From contig CM060838.1 of the NCBI GenBank assembly GCA_030762175.1, positions 16,250,001 through 16,314,000 on the forward strand: DNA of 64,000 nt, in the 5' to 3' direction. A model generated the notes under the pieces. The model saw only the letters and a list, made by a program, of their open reading frames with translations. It did no database searches and had not been told where the DNA came from. Source of the DNA: Metallyticus violacea. Its lineage: Eukaryota > Arthropoda > Insecta > Mantodea > Metallyticidae. Shown here piece by piece: positions 24,413-37,110 of the stretch. The translations under genes were made by a program, and so were the position numbers. The first letter of the stretch is position 1. Each line of letters opens with the position of its first letter.

Positions 24413-27400
24413 AGTGTTGCCAACTTTTGACGCCTCCCAATTTTGATCTTATTTAGTATATCATTAATATCTTCAATTCATTGTCAAGAACGTTTTATTG
24501 TTTATTTAATGTCATTTTAAATAGAAATTAAGTTATTATCGCGACATACATTATAAGAAAAAAGTAAAGATAGGGCAACTTGTGAAAGGCAATGAAGTCC
24601 CTTTATATTGTTGTCATTCAAGCAACAGATCTGTCAATAGAATAGCTGAATGTATAAGAGTATTATGTCATATACGAAATTTAACTTCGGATGTAAACTA
24701 GTGATGTGAAATGTGTTACTGCATGCATTTTGCTGTTTAAATTCACATGAGAAGAGTTCCAATAATTCTTCTAAATATGAAAAGACGAACTAAAAGCATT
24801 TTAACATATCCCCTTTACACAGTTTCACACAATTGTATCTGCTTTCCAAAGGCGCCGTTAAAGAATTGATTTGATTGATTTATGAGCCTTTCTTTTTAAT
24901 TTCTTCATCGCCAAGAGAAAAGTATATCTTCTCCTTGTTCGTCAGGTTTGGGCTGCAACCCGTTCCAGCGCGAAATTGTTGATGCCATCTCTTCTTAGAT
25001 CTTTCTGAATTTATTCTTCTATCTGGATTATAATTAAAAGCTACTTTGGAGATTCTAATATCTAGCATTCTGTTTTCATTTTTTTCTGTACTTTTTAATT
25101 ATTCCAACTTTCCAACTTCAAGTTCTTTACCAATGTCTGTATTTCTTACCTGCTATAGATTTATGCAAATTCATTTCGGAAGCTTGGGTTCTATTGTAGT
25201 GCTGTTTTGTCATTGTTCACGTCTCAGATCTCGAGTAACTATCGGAATTTCGTATTCTTATACAATTTGATTATAGAACCTGTTCTTGCTTTAATTTACA
25301 ATGCTCTTTTTTATTGTTTCTGTTAAAAATGTTAATTTTATTATTTAAACTAATTCTATTTATTTTACTTTACATACAAGAAAGTTGAATTCTTTCACTT
25401 ATTCTAAGATGATATTTTCTAAAAATACTTTTGAGCAGACTATGTATGCACCTTTATAAGGCACAGTTTTTAATTTTGCTACTGATATGTGCATATTAAA
25501 TTATTTTGCTACAATATTTAACGTGGGTATACTTTTTTTAAAACTCATTTTCAGTTTTAGAAAGTAAAATTATTTCCTAGTTAGATCTCACCTTTTACAT
25601 TATTTTTCTATAATCTTATTATTTCGTCAAGATAAAAGTTAAAAGTTGCAACTTGCAGTAGACGATTTTTTCTAACCCCTCCTGTGACAGTTTTTAGTTC
25701 TCTCTAAATAACTGTAATCTTCGTTCCTTCTTATCTGTTTCTAATTATTTCTACCAGATTTGTTGGTAGCCTTATTTTCTTTAAAACATTCACACCTTTG
25801 CCCTTAATACCTTATCAAAAACTTTATAGATATACTTTACAAATTATATTCTCTAAGCTTTTCAAACATTTTCTTAAAACCAAATATATTATGGAGCAGC
25901 TTCTGCCCACCGTCCAATCTTTTGGGATTAATTTCTGTTTTTAGCACATGCTATAGAAATTTAGAAGCATTTGATGGAAATTTCTGGGAGAATATTTTAT
26001 TAGTTCAGTTTTTATACAGGCGAATCCGAGTGCTTTGAAACTTTGACTTCTTATTCTTAACGAGGAAGCCGAAGAACCCGGGTAAGGACTGTAGGGTGGA
26101 TGATTCAGTTAATGACAGTATGAGATTTTCCTGACATGTGCACCGAGGCAGCATGGATTTTTTTAATCCCCTCTGTTTGATGTATTTGTGCAAAGTGACA
26201 ACTGTGTTGGTGTAGATGGACTCCAGGAGCAGAAATTCTTCCTCATTCTAGAAGAGGAACTACTTACCTGCACGATTTCTCAACTTGAACTTTTAGGGGC
26301 AAGGAAAATCTTGTGTTCCAATGTAAGCAATCTTTTTCATGAACTAGACTCATAACTACAGTGAGTTCCCTCAGCATATACGATATGTGCATTGACTGTA
26401 AACTACAAGACAACCCAGTTAATCATGCTCCTGCTAAAAACCGTAAGGACACTCATTCTATAACAAAGATTGAGAATAGTTAAACATCTTTCAAAATTGA
26501 TTTATGAAGCTATATATAATGCTTTATTATGGTATCCATTTAGTATGAGCTATAACGTATATAACATCATTTATTTTTAAAAAATAATTAAAACTCTAGT
26601 AAATATTCATAAGTATTAAAATGACACATATAATGGAATTAAATGAGCAACAAAGCAGTTAAAGAGTAAAATAAAGTTCCTGTTTTAGAAAATACGCTTT
26701 TAAAAACCTGCACCTTTTGCTCGCCAGCGATGGGTGTGCACATTAATATAATGATATAGTTAATTGTAGGTTTCTAATTAATTAAACTACGTATTGAGTA
26801 GATTTTCAGGTTTATAAATGAGAAATTTCTTTATTTAAAGACGAATAAGACCCAAAAAGGTAGGTACAAATGTTTTCTTATTTAATATAGACATACGGCA
26901 GCAAACAAGTGACATATGCAAGGTAAATTTAATCTTTGACAGAGAAAAGCAGCTCTCGGCTTTTAATTGTACGGCGCTTTCTTAGGCTACGTGTTTAAGT
27001 AGAAGATAGAAAATCGCTTAGTGCCCTGATGACCTTGCAGACTCCGTCGCAGTTGAGATGACCTTCTGTGATAACAAGATAGGATATCCATTGAATAGTC
27101 CAGGGATGAAAGACTCTAGAGATGTCTAGAGGAGGTAAATGCTTTGCGAACGTGAAGATCTGACTTGGCTCCATGCAGTCTCCTTTGTACGTTTTCAGGA
27201 CAGCTGAAGTTTATTCGGAACTGTATGTCTGTTCACAATGAATACAAAATGCTCACATCTTCATATATGAGGATTAAAACCATTAGAAATCGGAAACAAT
27301 CTATGGAAAAGTATCTATAAAATGACAGTACATTTAAAAAAAATAACATAAAATAGAAAAAAGGTCGCTTTAAATATTATAAATTAAGCTTAAAATGCTA

Positions 27401-28195
27401 GTAGAATACCATAAAAATTTGACATAGTATCAGCTACTTTTAATAGAGACGTTAAAAATTGTATGTTTAAGCTAACCTTATTAAAACGTGAATTTAACTC
27501 TCGTAGACGTGATAGTATTAACGTTTTTTATTTGGCATTGCAGTGCAGAGCATCGTTATTCACAGAATCTGAAGCTCAAAGGTCTAGTGATGTTCTTTAC
27601 GAATATTTCTAAGCATTGAAAAACTTCTCCATGTCAACGTACGCCAGAAGCGCGTACTTGCGGAACGTCCCCACATTTTGCACCCACATTCATTTCTAAC
27701 AGTTTTTTTCAGCTTTTCTCCAACGGTCCCAGCAATATTCACGGCATAACTCTCCTAATATTGTTTACATCTTTTACTTTTTCAAGAAATGGGTGAATAT
27801 TCTAATCACATTTGTGGAATCTCGTCATTACTGTAGTTACAATTAAAAATATTCGTAATAAATGCCGCATTTACTTTAATGTCAGGAATCATTAAGCAAG
27901 TCACGACACTTAGCAATTGGAAAAGTTGTTATTTCATAAAAACTGCCATCATGGTATTTTTGGTAATATTTTGTTAACTGAAATTTAAAATTTTCTGCTT
28001 ACTTAACTATCTGTAAACTGTATTGTAAGAGCGATGCTTTTTGCCAGTTTACTAATCTTATAATAAAGGACGCTTTACAAACAATATATACTAAAATATT
28101 CCTTAATACCGGCAGATATCCAAGTGTCCCAATCTATAAGAAGATAGAATATGGAGGCATGCTAATATCAGGAGTACTTCCTAATTTTTGATAGT

Positions 28196-28441
28196 TTTAA
28201 TACCCATTTGAGGCACCACAGTCGATGGATACAGTTAAAATGATTAATTAGAATGTGTGTGTGTATGTGTATATGAAAGAACACGTTCCAGGCCTAAGTT
28301 TAGGATACCTACCCGGCTTTAGACATATGAGGGCTGAGGAAACCCTAGAAAGAACCTCAGTCACGGAGTAGATCATGGCGAGAATCGAATCCTAGACCTC
28401 TCACTCATGACTCCATGCTTTAACGATCTCAGCCACCCATA
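28196..28441 (-). repeat. SINE B copy, diverged, with a GT-rich insertion
   Basis: Minus-strand copy recognisable by GAGGCACCACAG, CCAGGCCTAAGTTTAGG, GAGGGCTGAGGAAACC and the GATCTCAGCCACCCATAT head. A short (GT)n run at 28254-28262 replaces part of the body. It ends a few bases before the mariner relic at 28450. Confidence 0.75.
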
Positions 28442-28449
28442 TCAAAGAA

Positions 28450-28745
28450 TTGTTTTCCATAATAATGCTCACCCGCACACAACCAACAAGGCAAAGAACT
28501 TGCTGTATAGCATACTTCATTCGAAATCCTCCACCCTACAGACCGAATTGGGCACTGTACCTATGTACACAATTAGTGCACTTTAATGGAAAACGATTTG
28601 AAAACGAAAAAAAGCTTGAGTGTTCTGCTGTGGACTGACTGAATCAACAGACGGCCACTTTTTTACGAAGAAAAATGCTTAAATTGGTTTCTAGGCAGCA
28701 CAAACGCCTAAATATTTCAAGATGGCTATATGGAGAATTAGGTTT
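28450..28745 (+). mobile_element. mariner-family transposase relic, cut by a SINE B on its left
   Basis: The plus strand begins with IVFHNNAHPHT (the F-H-x-D-N-A-x-P-H-T motif with Asp changed to Asn), continues through a frameshifted core, and shows FNGKRFENEKKLECSAVD at about 28580-28635 (the 'G-K-R-F-x-x-x-E-E-L-x-x-A-V-x-x-W-L' segment). It then decays into the K-C-L-N...G-D-Y-V-E-like end near 28740. Nothing of the N-terminal half is visible to the left, where a SINE B ends at 28441. Confidence 0.72.
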
Positions 28746-30257
28746 AGGTATGAGCCAAAACGTGCCTATATTCAATTTCCTTAAGATTATAAAAATTAGT
28801 GCTCCATATATTAATTATGATTGAATATCCTTTACTTCACGAATTTTAGATTTTGAAAATGAATGCTGGAACATGTTAGAGGTAAAGCTCGAAAAGAATA
28901 GCAGTGAACATTTTAAGGTTAAATTAAAGATCTTGTGTCAGCCAGGAATAATTATTTCTCATCCCACGTGCCATGCCTATCTGATTCTTGGTGATGGCAA
29001 ATCTTGTACGACGTACGGTTCCTATTGTCTAGCATAGTGGGCAAAATTTCATAAAATGTTTACTGGTTTTATGTACACGTATACAAACAGGCCTTGCTGT
29101 TATTTCACAAACAAAACCACGGAAAAAAATAGGGAATGACGCTACATGATATAATGTTTTTCCCCCGGAATAGTCTATTAGATATATTATGTAATTTTAG
29201 TGAATATAACTTGGGTTAAAGATTAAAAAACCCAAAGTTTAATATTGCGAATTTAATATTATTCTAGTTTTTTTATTTAGAGCTTCATTTCTAAAAATAG
29301 GTAAAATTGCTTTTTAAGAAAAGTTAAATATAACATTATAAAAATTAGCTGAAAATATCGACTATAAATAATACAGAGATGTGTCAAATGACACTAAGAT
29401 GTGTATGGAAGTTTAAAGAAAAGGTATGAAGTGTATTGTCATATCATTTCCAAATAAACTCGGTACAGTACAAAGAGCATAAATTACTTCATTTAATTGA
29501 AGATTCTTCCCTAAAAAAGTAAAAGAGAATGTTAAAAAAATTGAATTAAAAACAGAAAGAAATGGAAAATACCCACAACTCAAAAAATAAATATATAATA
29601 AGAAAGAACATCGTAGACATCGTCTTGAATTATCATGCTGGTGATATTGTATGGTTTTGCATATAGCTATAGAAGAATTGAAGAAGAAAAACTAATAGAA
29701 CAGAGCATAATAGTACATTCCAAAAGAAGTAAAATGTTCTTGCTTCCTTTTTTTTTTGTTTATTTTTCGTCCCTTAATCCTAGTATTATAAACAAGTTTC
29801 ACAATTAAACACTAGAAAAAAAAGGATAAACAGAATTTGCTTAGTGCCAAGTTTTTAATTACGTTTAAGAGTTAAGTAATTAATTAAATAATACAAAGCT
29901 AAGAATGAATGGCAGGATGAATCCAATTGTTGCGAACACGCCACTTAATCGATGCATAAGATGAAAGATGTAAAAGTTTATTATGTTGTGATTGATGGAA
30001 AGTAGGGAGGTAATGAAATTTTGGGGGAACCTCACGGTTGGCAGGAGTTTCGTCCTACTGAGTGAACTGATTTATAATAGGGATAACCAAAACGTCGATC
30101 ATAGCATCTTTTCGGTAGATCCATTGCAGTTTTCTTTTCTTTGTAAGCATTTAATACACCCACAACTGCCAAGGTATTTCGACGCAAACGAGTCCTTAAC
30201 ATCCAAAGTTACTTGATAAGGGAAAGTTCTGAGTAAAACTTTAGCCAGGTAGTATGT

Positions 30258-30330
30258 TCCGGTCGGGAATCGAACCCGGCAGTTGACGAGCAGAGCGCTC
30301 TAGCATCTAAGCTATGGACATGCAGAGGAC
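30258..30330 (-). repeat. tRNA-like sequence, probably a pseudogene or SINE head
   Basis: The minus strand reads ATAGCTTAGATGCTAGAGCG (box A-like, D arm), a shortened anticodon region, and GGGTTCGATTCCCGACC (a perfect T arm with box B). The anticodon stem does not fold properly and the acceptor ends pair only in part, so it is not a functional tRNA gene. Confidence 0.5.
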
Positions 30331-31549
30331 AGGATGAGACCTCAAATATTAGAACTTATAGCTCTTTCTCGTCAGCATAGATTGTACTGGAAATATTCTG
30401 ATTTATGTAGATTGTTGTTGAGTATTCGATCACAATTTAAATACAAACTCCTACCATAAATCACTACAGCAAACAATAAACTCTGAACCAGCGCGTGCTA
30501 CATCAGTCAATAGCAAGTACTGTTTTGTGAAGTTTTCGTTGTTAGTACTCGAAACTTTAATCTATTTTATTGAGAGAATTTATTTTATGACAACGAATAT
30601 CACAAAAATACTGACACTATCACCGTTATCTAAAATAGACAATAAATACTTTTTCATGCTAGAAGAAATCTATTTATGCACACAGAAGGAGAATTTAGAG
30701 CGATGTTTATGCATTTCATAGTATTCCTTCTATAGTAAAATAAGAAGGATAAATTAAGAAAATGATTTTTGACTGGCTCTATAGTGAAACAAGTTCTCGA
30801 AATCAAAAAATCAATGGATAGCTACAAATACCGCCTATTTTCAAGTATGTCATGAAATTGCATGTAAATGTAAATAATTTGCTAATGGTGCATTTATTAT
30901 GGACATTTTAATCATTACAACAGACTTTTTATTTAAAAAGTTAAATATGCCTTTGATGATTTGTTACTATCTTAGAGTAAAATATTATCCAAAAGTATAA
31001 AGAAACAACTTCTAAAAGATATTGATTACTGAATCTCATTTTCTTTGTAACAGGAACAATGGCCCACGCTTCTGTTCAATTGCTGGTTTATATTTCAATT
31101 ATTTTTAAACACGCGTGTGCTTTCTTTGAAAGGAGGAATTCATTATTTTGAGCCATTCAAGGAGCATACTAACAATATCAAGTTACTATTACGGAACTTT
31201 ATAGGCAGAGCATTGAGGAATAGGGGGATGCTTTCAGCCGATTCTTCGTTGTATGTCAGAAAGACGGAGACATTCCAAGTTCTGAAGCTATCATCGCATC
31301 ACTCACAAGAAAACATAGGCAGCAAGAGACTTAATAGGAAAGGTGTTTTTAATATATTTGGCAGCCTCTAAGGCGAAGAAATTATAAGGAAGAGACAAAA
31401 AAATCAATGGCAATATGATAAGCGTGTTTTACCGTTCAAGAGGCTATGATTAAAAATCTGGAAACTAAATTCTTTTACCGGTTTTTGTGCATCAGGGACC
31501 ACTTAGAAAAATCGTACATAAAGCTAGTTCTAACTCCGAGTATACTAGT

Positions 31550-31818
31550 TTTTTGTTTGTTTATTTACGGACGCTCTTTAATATCTCAGGTCATCAGCGT
31601 CCCATTCAAATCAGGGCGTGAAACGGCCGATAAATTTTGCTTAGAGGCCTCTTTTTCAGGCTTGATGTTCTTTATTGTGCCGTAAATGTACGACACTGGG
31701 CCCACAGCTTTACTTCCCTTCCGAAGTACGCCCTAAAATCCACCGGTCCTGGCCGGTATTGAACCCGCGATCTTGGGTTTAAGAGGCAAATATAGTTACC
31801 ACTACACCACCAGGACCA
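31550..31818 (-). repeat. SINE A copy
   Basis: Minus-strand copy with a small internal deletion near the TTCCTTCGGAAGG hairpin (about 31722-31735). The tRNA-like head is GGTCCTGGTGGTGTAGTGG, as in the best copies. Confidence 0.82.
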
Positions 31819-32472
31819 ATCTCTCAGTATACTGAATAAAACTATTCTTGTAGATAACTTTGTTCAACTATTTGAAATCGTACGCTCAAATGAAATAATA
31901 ACACTGCGATAAGGTTCGTTTCTGAACTAACCAATCAGAAAAAGAATGCAGAACCATACTTTTAGGGGAAATATTATAATTTGAGTAAAGGCTGCCAACA
32001 TTTCCATCAGCACACAAATGTGAATGAGCATTTATTTTAATTAATTAAATACAATTAGGATCAAATTTAATTCATCAACAAAATGAAGCGTTTTAGGTAT
32101 TCTGCAGAATATTTATTAAAATGTCTGAATAGTACATTGCATTTAAGAATTTCTACTTTATAAATATAATTTAAAAATTAAACGGTAAAACGTTTATTCT
32201 GTCTCTGTTTAAATTTTTTATAAAATATTTAAGGATTTAAGTGTAACTTGTTTAAATCTCATTAACAATGTTTAACAAAATTTTCATTAGTACGTTAGAA
32301 AGATGAATTTGAATTTTGATATTTCTATTCACAGTTCGAAAGCTTTCTCTTTTTCTATGAAAAAAAAATAACAGTTTTCTAAGTTATGTAAATATTTTAT
32401 TCATTTTTCTATTGGAACATTAATAGATTTTATGATGTATTTTTTAATTTAGAGAGCACAAGGTTATTTTAA

Positions 32473-32521
32473 TTATTATTATTATTATTATTATTATTAT
32501 TGTTGTTGTTGTTGTTGTTGT
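32473..32521. repeat. (ATT)n(GTT)n microsatellite
   Basis: Compound trinucleotide tract in the 25.9-kb intron. Confidence 0.95.
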
Positions 32522-33021
32522 GATATTGCCATTAAGAGATACGTTTTCAACCGAAATCATCGATCCACTGTTAGATTTCAGGTAGAGAAGTTAATACAAA
32601 AAAGAAGATCATTTATAATTAACACGATCATATTTTTAAATGTTTATCAATTGAGTGTTATGTCACTAACAGGTTTTGTTTGGCCCTAGAGAAAGCATTC
32701 CATTTTTTTAATAAACTGGCGTAAAAATTACGAAATTACAAAAGCCATGCTAGATGAAACAATAAAATTGTTGCTATTAAATATTCAGTGACAATTTTCA
32801 TAAATAAATTTTATAATATAAGTAAGATGCAACATTTTCCTTTCTTTAAAAATATAAATAATTTAAAAATATATTACTCTACCCTAATTTCATGGTAATT
32901 ATAATACTCATTGTTCTTTCCTTTGTTGTCATAATATTGTAAACTATTTTTTATGCACAATGTTTCATTTTTTTCTATTCTGTGTTATAAGCACACTCAT
33001 ATATGAGTCACATTTCCCTGT

Positions 33022-33287
33022 GGGTCCTGGTGATCTAGTAGTAACTATACTTGCCTTGTAGACCCAAGGTCGCGGGTTCATTCTCGGCTAGGTCGATGGA
33101 TTTTTTCGGGCTTAAAATTCTAAGTTTGGCTTCCTTCGGAAGGGAAATAAAGCCATGGACTCCGGGCATCGAGAACATCGAGCCTGAAAGAAGAGGCCTC
33201 TGAGCAAAATTTATCGGCCGTTTCACGCCCTGAATTGAATGAGACGCTGATGACCCGAGGTATTAAAGGGCGTTCATAAATAACCCA
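33022..33287 (+). repeat. SINE A copy
   Basis: Plus-strand copy: GGGTCCTGGTGATCTAGTAG head, box B GGTTCATTCTC (degenerate), then the body through GGGCGTTCATAAATAA. A short deletion in the middle removes part of the GTGCCGTAAAT segment. Confidence 0.8.
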
Positions 33288-34339
33288 AATGAAGAATACA
33301 GTCAGACTTTCAGATAAATAAAATACCTTAGGCTTACGAAACTTCACCGTGTGTGTTTTGCAGACATGAGCTATTCAGAATCTTGATAATAGGATTGTAA
33401 ACTCTCAACTTTCTGGAACATTTTCGCTGAAACTGTAGGAAAGAAAGCATGCTGATAAATGTTGGACTGAAGAGGAGGGGAGAGGAGGTTCTCCAAGCAT
33501 TTAGTGAGCGAAATAAATGTTAGTGAGATCTTTATCTAAAAAAAGCATTTTCCTCTTTACCCAAATTTCAAGTGAGAATTGTGCGTATGGTTTAGCTGCT
33601 CGAGGGGAAAATAAAAAGCTTGGCACTCCCAAAACGTGTAAATCACACTTATCGCTCGATATCCTTTTCGGCTGGGAGCTACGTTATCCATTACGGAACC
33701 AGAGCCCGGAAAAGCGTTGCAGAGCTTGTTATTGCTTCGTGTTTATGACCTCTCTCTATCTCTTTCCAGCGAACACTGAAGCCAGAAGCTATAATCATAT
33801 TGTAAAAATAACTACTTGGCATAAGAATATAAAAATAAGCTTTGGTGCTGTGGTATACATGCTTTGTCTTTGATAAACATAAATATGATTTCTATAAATC
33901 TCCATCATAAACCAGAAAATGGCAAATATATTTAAACTTAGATCGCAATGTAAAAAATATAAACCTTTTAAACTGATAAAACTCGTTACTTGAGAATAAA
34001 TTCTACACAATTCCATGTAATTACACAATTATTTCGTAGTATTAGGCTAGAAAGCACTAATATCCATTATACTGCGCATCAATTTTGTCAGTAAATAGGG
34101 AAGGGACTAAAAATGATTCATGCATTTTCGGTGTATGACCAAAATGTTTCAAGCAAGTGAGGCAAAAATGAATTAATAAATAATTGGAGTTAATTCGATT
34201 AAAGGAATCTCAACTGAGACGAGTCTTTGTCTGTTACCATGCCAAGGAGAATTTAGTTACACTTATTTTTCTAACATCGCCATCTAGGGAAAAAAAAACC
34301 GCATACCTTGCACACGCAACTGTTCATAATTTTGTTTAC

Positions 34340-34500
34340 GAATCTCTTTCTTCACTTGTTTAGCATGCCGTAAATCTATACGACACGAGAACCACTGCTT
34401 ATTATTCCTTTAGAAGGATCTGTGCTCTGGATATTTTACTCCTGAAAAATCCTTAGCCGAGATAGAACCCACAAACTTTAGTTTTCGAGCTGAGATCATC
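34340..34500 (-). repeat. Old, decayed SINE A copy
   Basis: Order of recognisable pieces matches SINE A on the minus strand: CTCTTTCTTCACTTG, GCCGTAAATCTATACGACACG, the CCTTTAGAAGG hairpin, then CTGAAAAATCC and a degenerate GATAGAACCCAC box B region. Much more diverged than the other copies, so probably older. Confidence 0.6.
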
Positions 34501-34935
34501 TCGAAACCAACGAGGCCAACCTTAGAATTAAATACAGCGACACTTTCGAAGAGGGTATGAGTTTTGTGAGCTAACAACAATCATCTATTACACTGACAGA
34601 TACACACGTGTTACATACCCAGATTACCAACTCCAGTACACTAACAAGGTCACATGGAATATACACGAGAATAAATAGGAAATGTTCCTTTATAAATTAC
34701 AAGTAATCACTAAATCTATAAACATACTGATATATTCAAGAATGTATATAAGTTATTTTCAGCCAACACTAGAATAAAAATCATAATACATGACGATGTA
34801 TTACTTCGGCAGAAGCACTGGGCTTATAACCCTTACAAACCCATCCAAAGGCCAGAAATTAAGTCTTGCGTTAAGGTTCATCCACTAACACAGCTTATTT
34901 TAAAAGAGAAATTTATTTGGGGAATAGTAATATTT

Positions 34936-35085
34936 GGTTTATTTATGGACGCTCTTTAACATTTCAGGTCATCAGCATTCCCTTTCAATTCAGGGTGTAA
35001 AACGGCCGATAAATATTGCTCAGAGGTTTGAGTTCTTTAGTGCCGTAAATCTACAACACGGGACTGACAGCTTTACTTATCTTCC
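34936..35085 (-). repeat. SINE A copy, lacking its tRNA-like head
   Basis: Only the 3' half of the element is present, from the GGACGCTCTTTAAC end to the ACTTATCTTCCG region. The head half is replaced by unrelated sequence, as expected of 5'-truncated insertion. Confidence 0.75.
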
Positions 35086-35167
35086 GTTTAATTATTTTGG
35101 TAGGTATTGTGATGTTTGTATGGGATATTAAACCTGGGAAGGCCATGAAATTTTATATTAGGAAGTA

Positions 35168-35198
35168 AAAAAAAAAGAAAAGAAAAGAAAAGAAAAGA
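35168..35198. repeat. (AAAAG)n microsatellite
   Basis: Purine-only AAAAG repeats after an A-rich run. Confidence 0.9.
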
Positions 35199-35499
35199 GT
35201 AATTAATTAGGGCAATGAATTAGTGCCCAATTCTTTAAACCGACTTTAATTACAAAAATATTTACAATTTTATTTTTTAGATTATAATGATATAGCGGAA
35301 AGTCATCACCACCAACGAAAATAGTCAATAAAAGCAAATATTCTGATGACCCGTGAATTTTCTGAATTAAAATGTTCCTCTTTTTTACTTTAGAAACAAA
35401 ATAACTCTGGGATAAACAACTGCAAATACTTGAGGTAAATAGATAAACCTATTCTCTGTTCGGACTAAATAGTTTGTCGATGCCATCCATATCTTTATC

Positions 35500-35930
35500 T
35501 CATCACAGAAATAACAAGTCTGTTCATGTGTAGCAGCAACTGTAACAGGTTCACCCATCTAGATTCTAGGTGTCGATGTCGTAGTTGGTCGTTAATACAC
35601 CGAGTGCCACTTCCGCCCACACATTTTCCATAGGATTTACATGGGAGCTTTTAAGCACCCATGGGACCACCTCGACGTCGTCACAGTGATCGTTAAACCA
35701 CCTCTGCATGTTGAACACGTGCACACAGGAGCAGTCATGTAATGTTGTTCTGTTCTCGGAGTGGAGTAGACCAACAGCAGGCAGTATCACCAAATTCCCG
35801 CATGCTCTTGTACGAGGACCGTGCAGATGCCGCCATGTTTTTCCTCATAAAGAAATCCAAACCTTAGTCTTAACACAACACTTGTGTGAAAACATCACCT
35901 TTCAAATAGAATTACCCTAATTGTGAGGCG
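35500..35930 (-). mobile_element. Tc1-like transposase C-terminal relic
   Basis: The minus strand encodes NMQRWFNDHCDDVEVVPW, then NPMENVWAEVALGVL, matching the Tc1 pattern 'x-x-W-F-x-x-H-x-x-V-x-V-x-x-W-P-x-x-S-P-D-[LM]-N-P-I-E-N-x-W'. The second catalytic Asp ('Q-D-N') reads H-D-C-S, and the third-acid segment S-P-D has become S-S-H-V. Upstream pieces (G-K-T-W-R-H-L-H-G-P-R at 35800-35835) are more decayed. Only the C-terminal half survives. Confidence 0.72.
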
Positions 35931-36779
35931 CCATGAAGCTGGGGCCATAGGAAATCGAATAAATAACGAGATAGACTTAAGAGGTCTTCAGGATGCAGGA
36001 CTCAGATAGGAAGATTCGTGGGCAGAGCACGGTAACTCAGATGGAGAGAGTGTCGATAGGGCAAGGCCAATATCCATGGGTAGAGTCCCGGTCGTGACTT
36101 CGAAGTTTGCCTCTCTCATTTCACTAATTCTGTGCTCTCCTTCTCGAGAATAAAACATTTAAAGTGAATAACTTAATAATACACACTGAAAATATATACG
36201 ATAATATAATAATACAGTCATTAGTGGAAAATAAACTTCACGAAGAGCAATAAGAGTTTCCATAAAGGAAGACCATTCATTCTGTATGTGATTTTTTTCA
36301 CGCAAGCCGCATAAGTTTGGAAATAATAATTAGATTGGAAAAATTAAGTGAATGTTGTGGTTAACAATAAGTACTAGAAAGCTTCGAATCGCCTCTTAGA
36401 GATAACATCTCTGTTACGATCAGATGCGGGAGATTCGCGTACGGTATATCAAATTTAAGAGCATCAGTTCCTACCTGATTCTGTTTCCAATTTCAGGCAT
36501 TGTTGCCATTTTAACTTTAAACAAATAATGGAAAAACGCTTTGAATATAATTTACCTCTATGTCTAGGCACGAAATAATATGAAAGCAAACATATCTAAA
36601 TAACCGGAAATACTAGAAAGCGATGAAGAAATATGAAGAAATATTCATTTTAAAATTTAAAAAAATGTAACTTGTCTTGAAGTCCACATAAATAAAAATT
36701 TAGAAGAATGTGTGTACCATCGAAGAAATAAAGCTTTGTGTGTTTTTCTTTTCTGAAAACCGCTTATTTTGACTAATGA

Positions 36780-37110
36780 GAAAAATGAACGCCAACATAG
36801 TGAATGGAAAGAGGAAGGTAAATATAAATGGCCAAACAACGGAACAAGTACAAGAATTTACATATATTGGAAGCAAACCTACAAGTAATAAATTTACGCA
36901 GACATGGAAGAAAATATACACAAGTATAACAGAATAAATTTATTTATAAAGAAAACTTTTGAAAGAAATATGTTTAAAGAAACCAGGAAGAAAGTTTTAC
37001 AACATTTAATCGAAACTTGCCCAACAGTAATATATGTATAAAATAAAAATGTAAATCTCTAAAACAATACGTTGTGTATTAATGAATCAGAAACAATAAA
37101 AATAAACACA
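36780..37110 (+). mobile_element. LINE reverse-transcriptase relic (F-T-Y-I-G-S module)
   Basis: The plus strand reads VNINGQTTEQVQEFTYIGSK followed by T-S-N, the well-known 'V-x-x-F-x-Y-L-G-S-x-x-(T/S)-S' segment downstream of the polymerase active site in RTE/CR1-like non-LTR retrotransposons. A decayed lysine-rich continuation with several stops ends near 37100. The catalytic YADD region is not present upstream, so this is a 5'-truncated dead copy. Confidence 0.65.

Noticed and set aside
36010..36100. tRNA-like stretch with TAACTCAGATGG and GGTAGAGTCCC
   Set aside because: Box B is altered and the cloverleaf does not close; too weak to call even as a tRNA relic.
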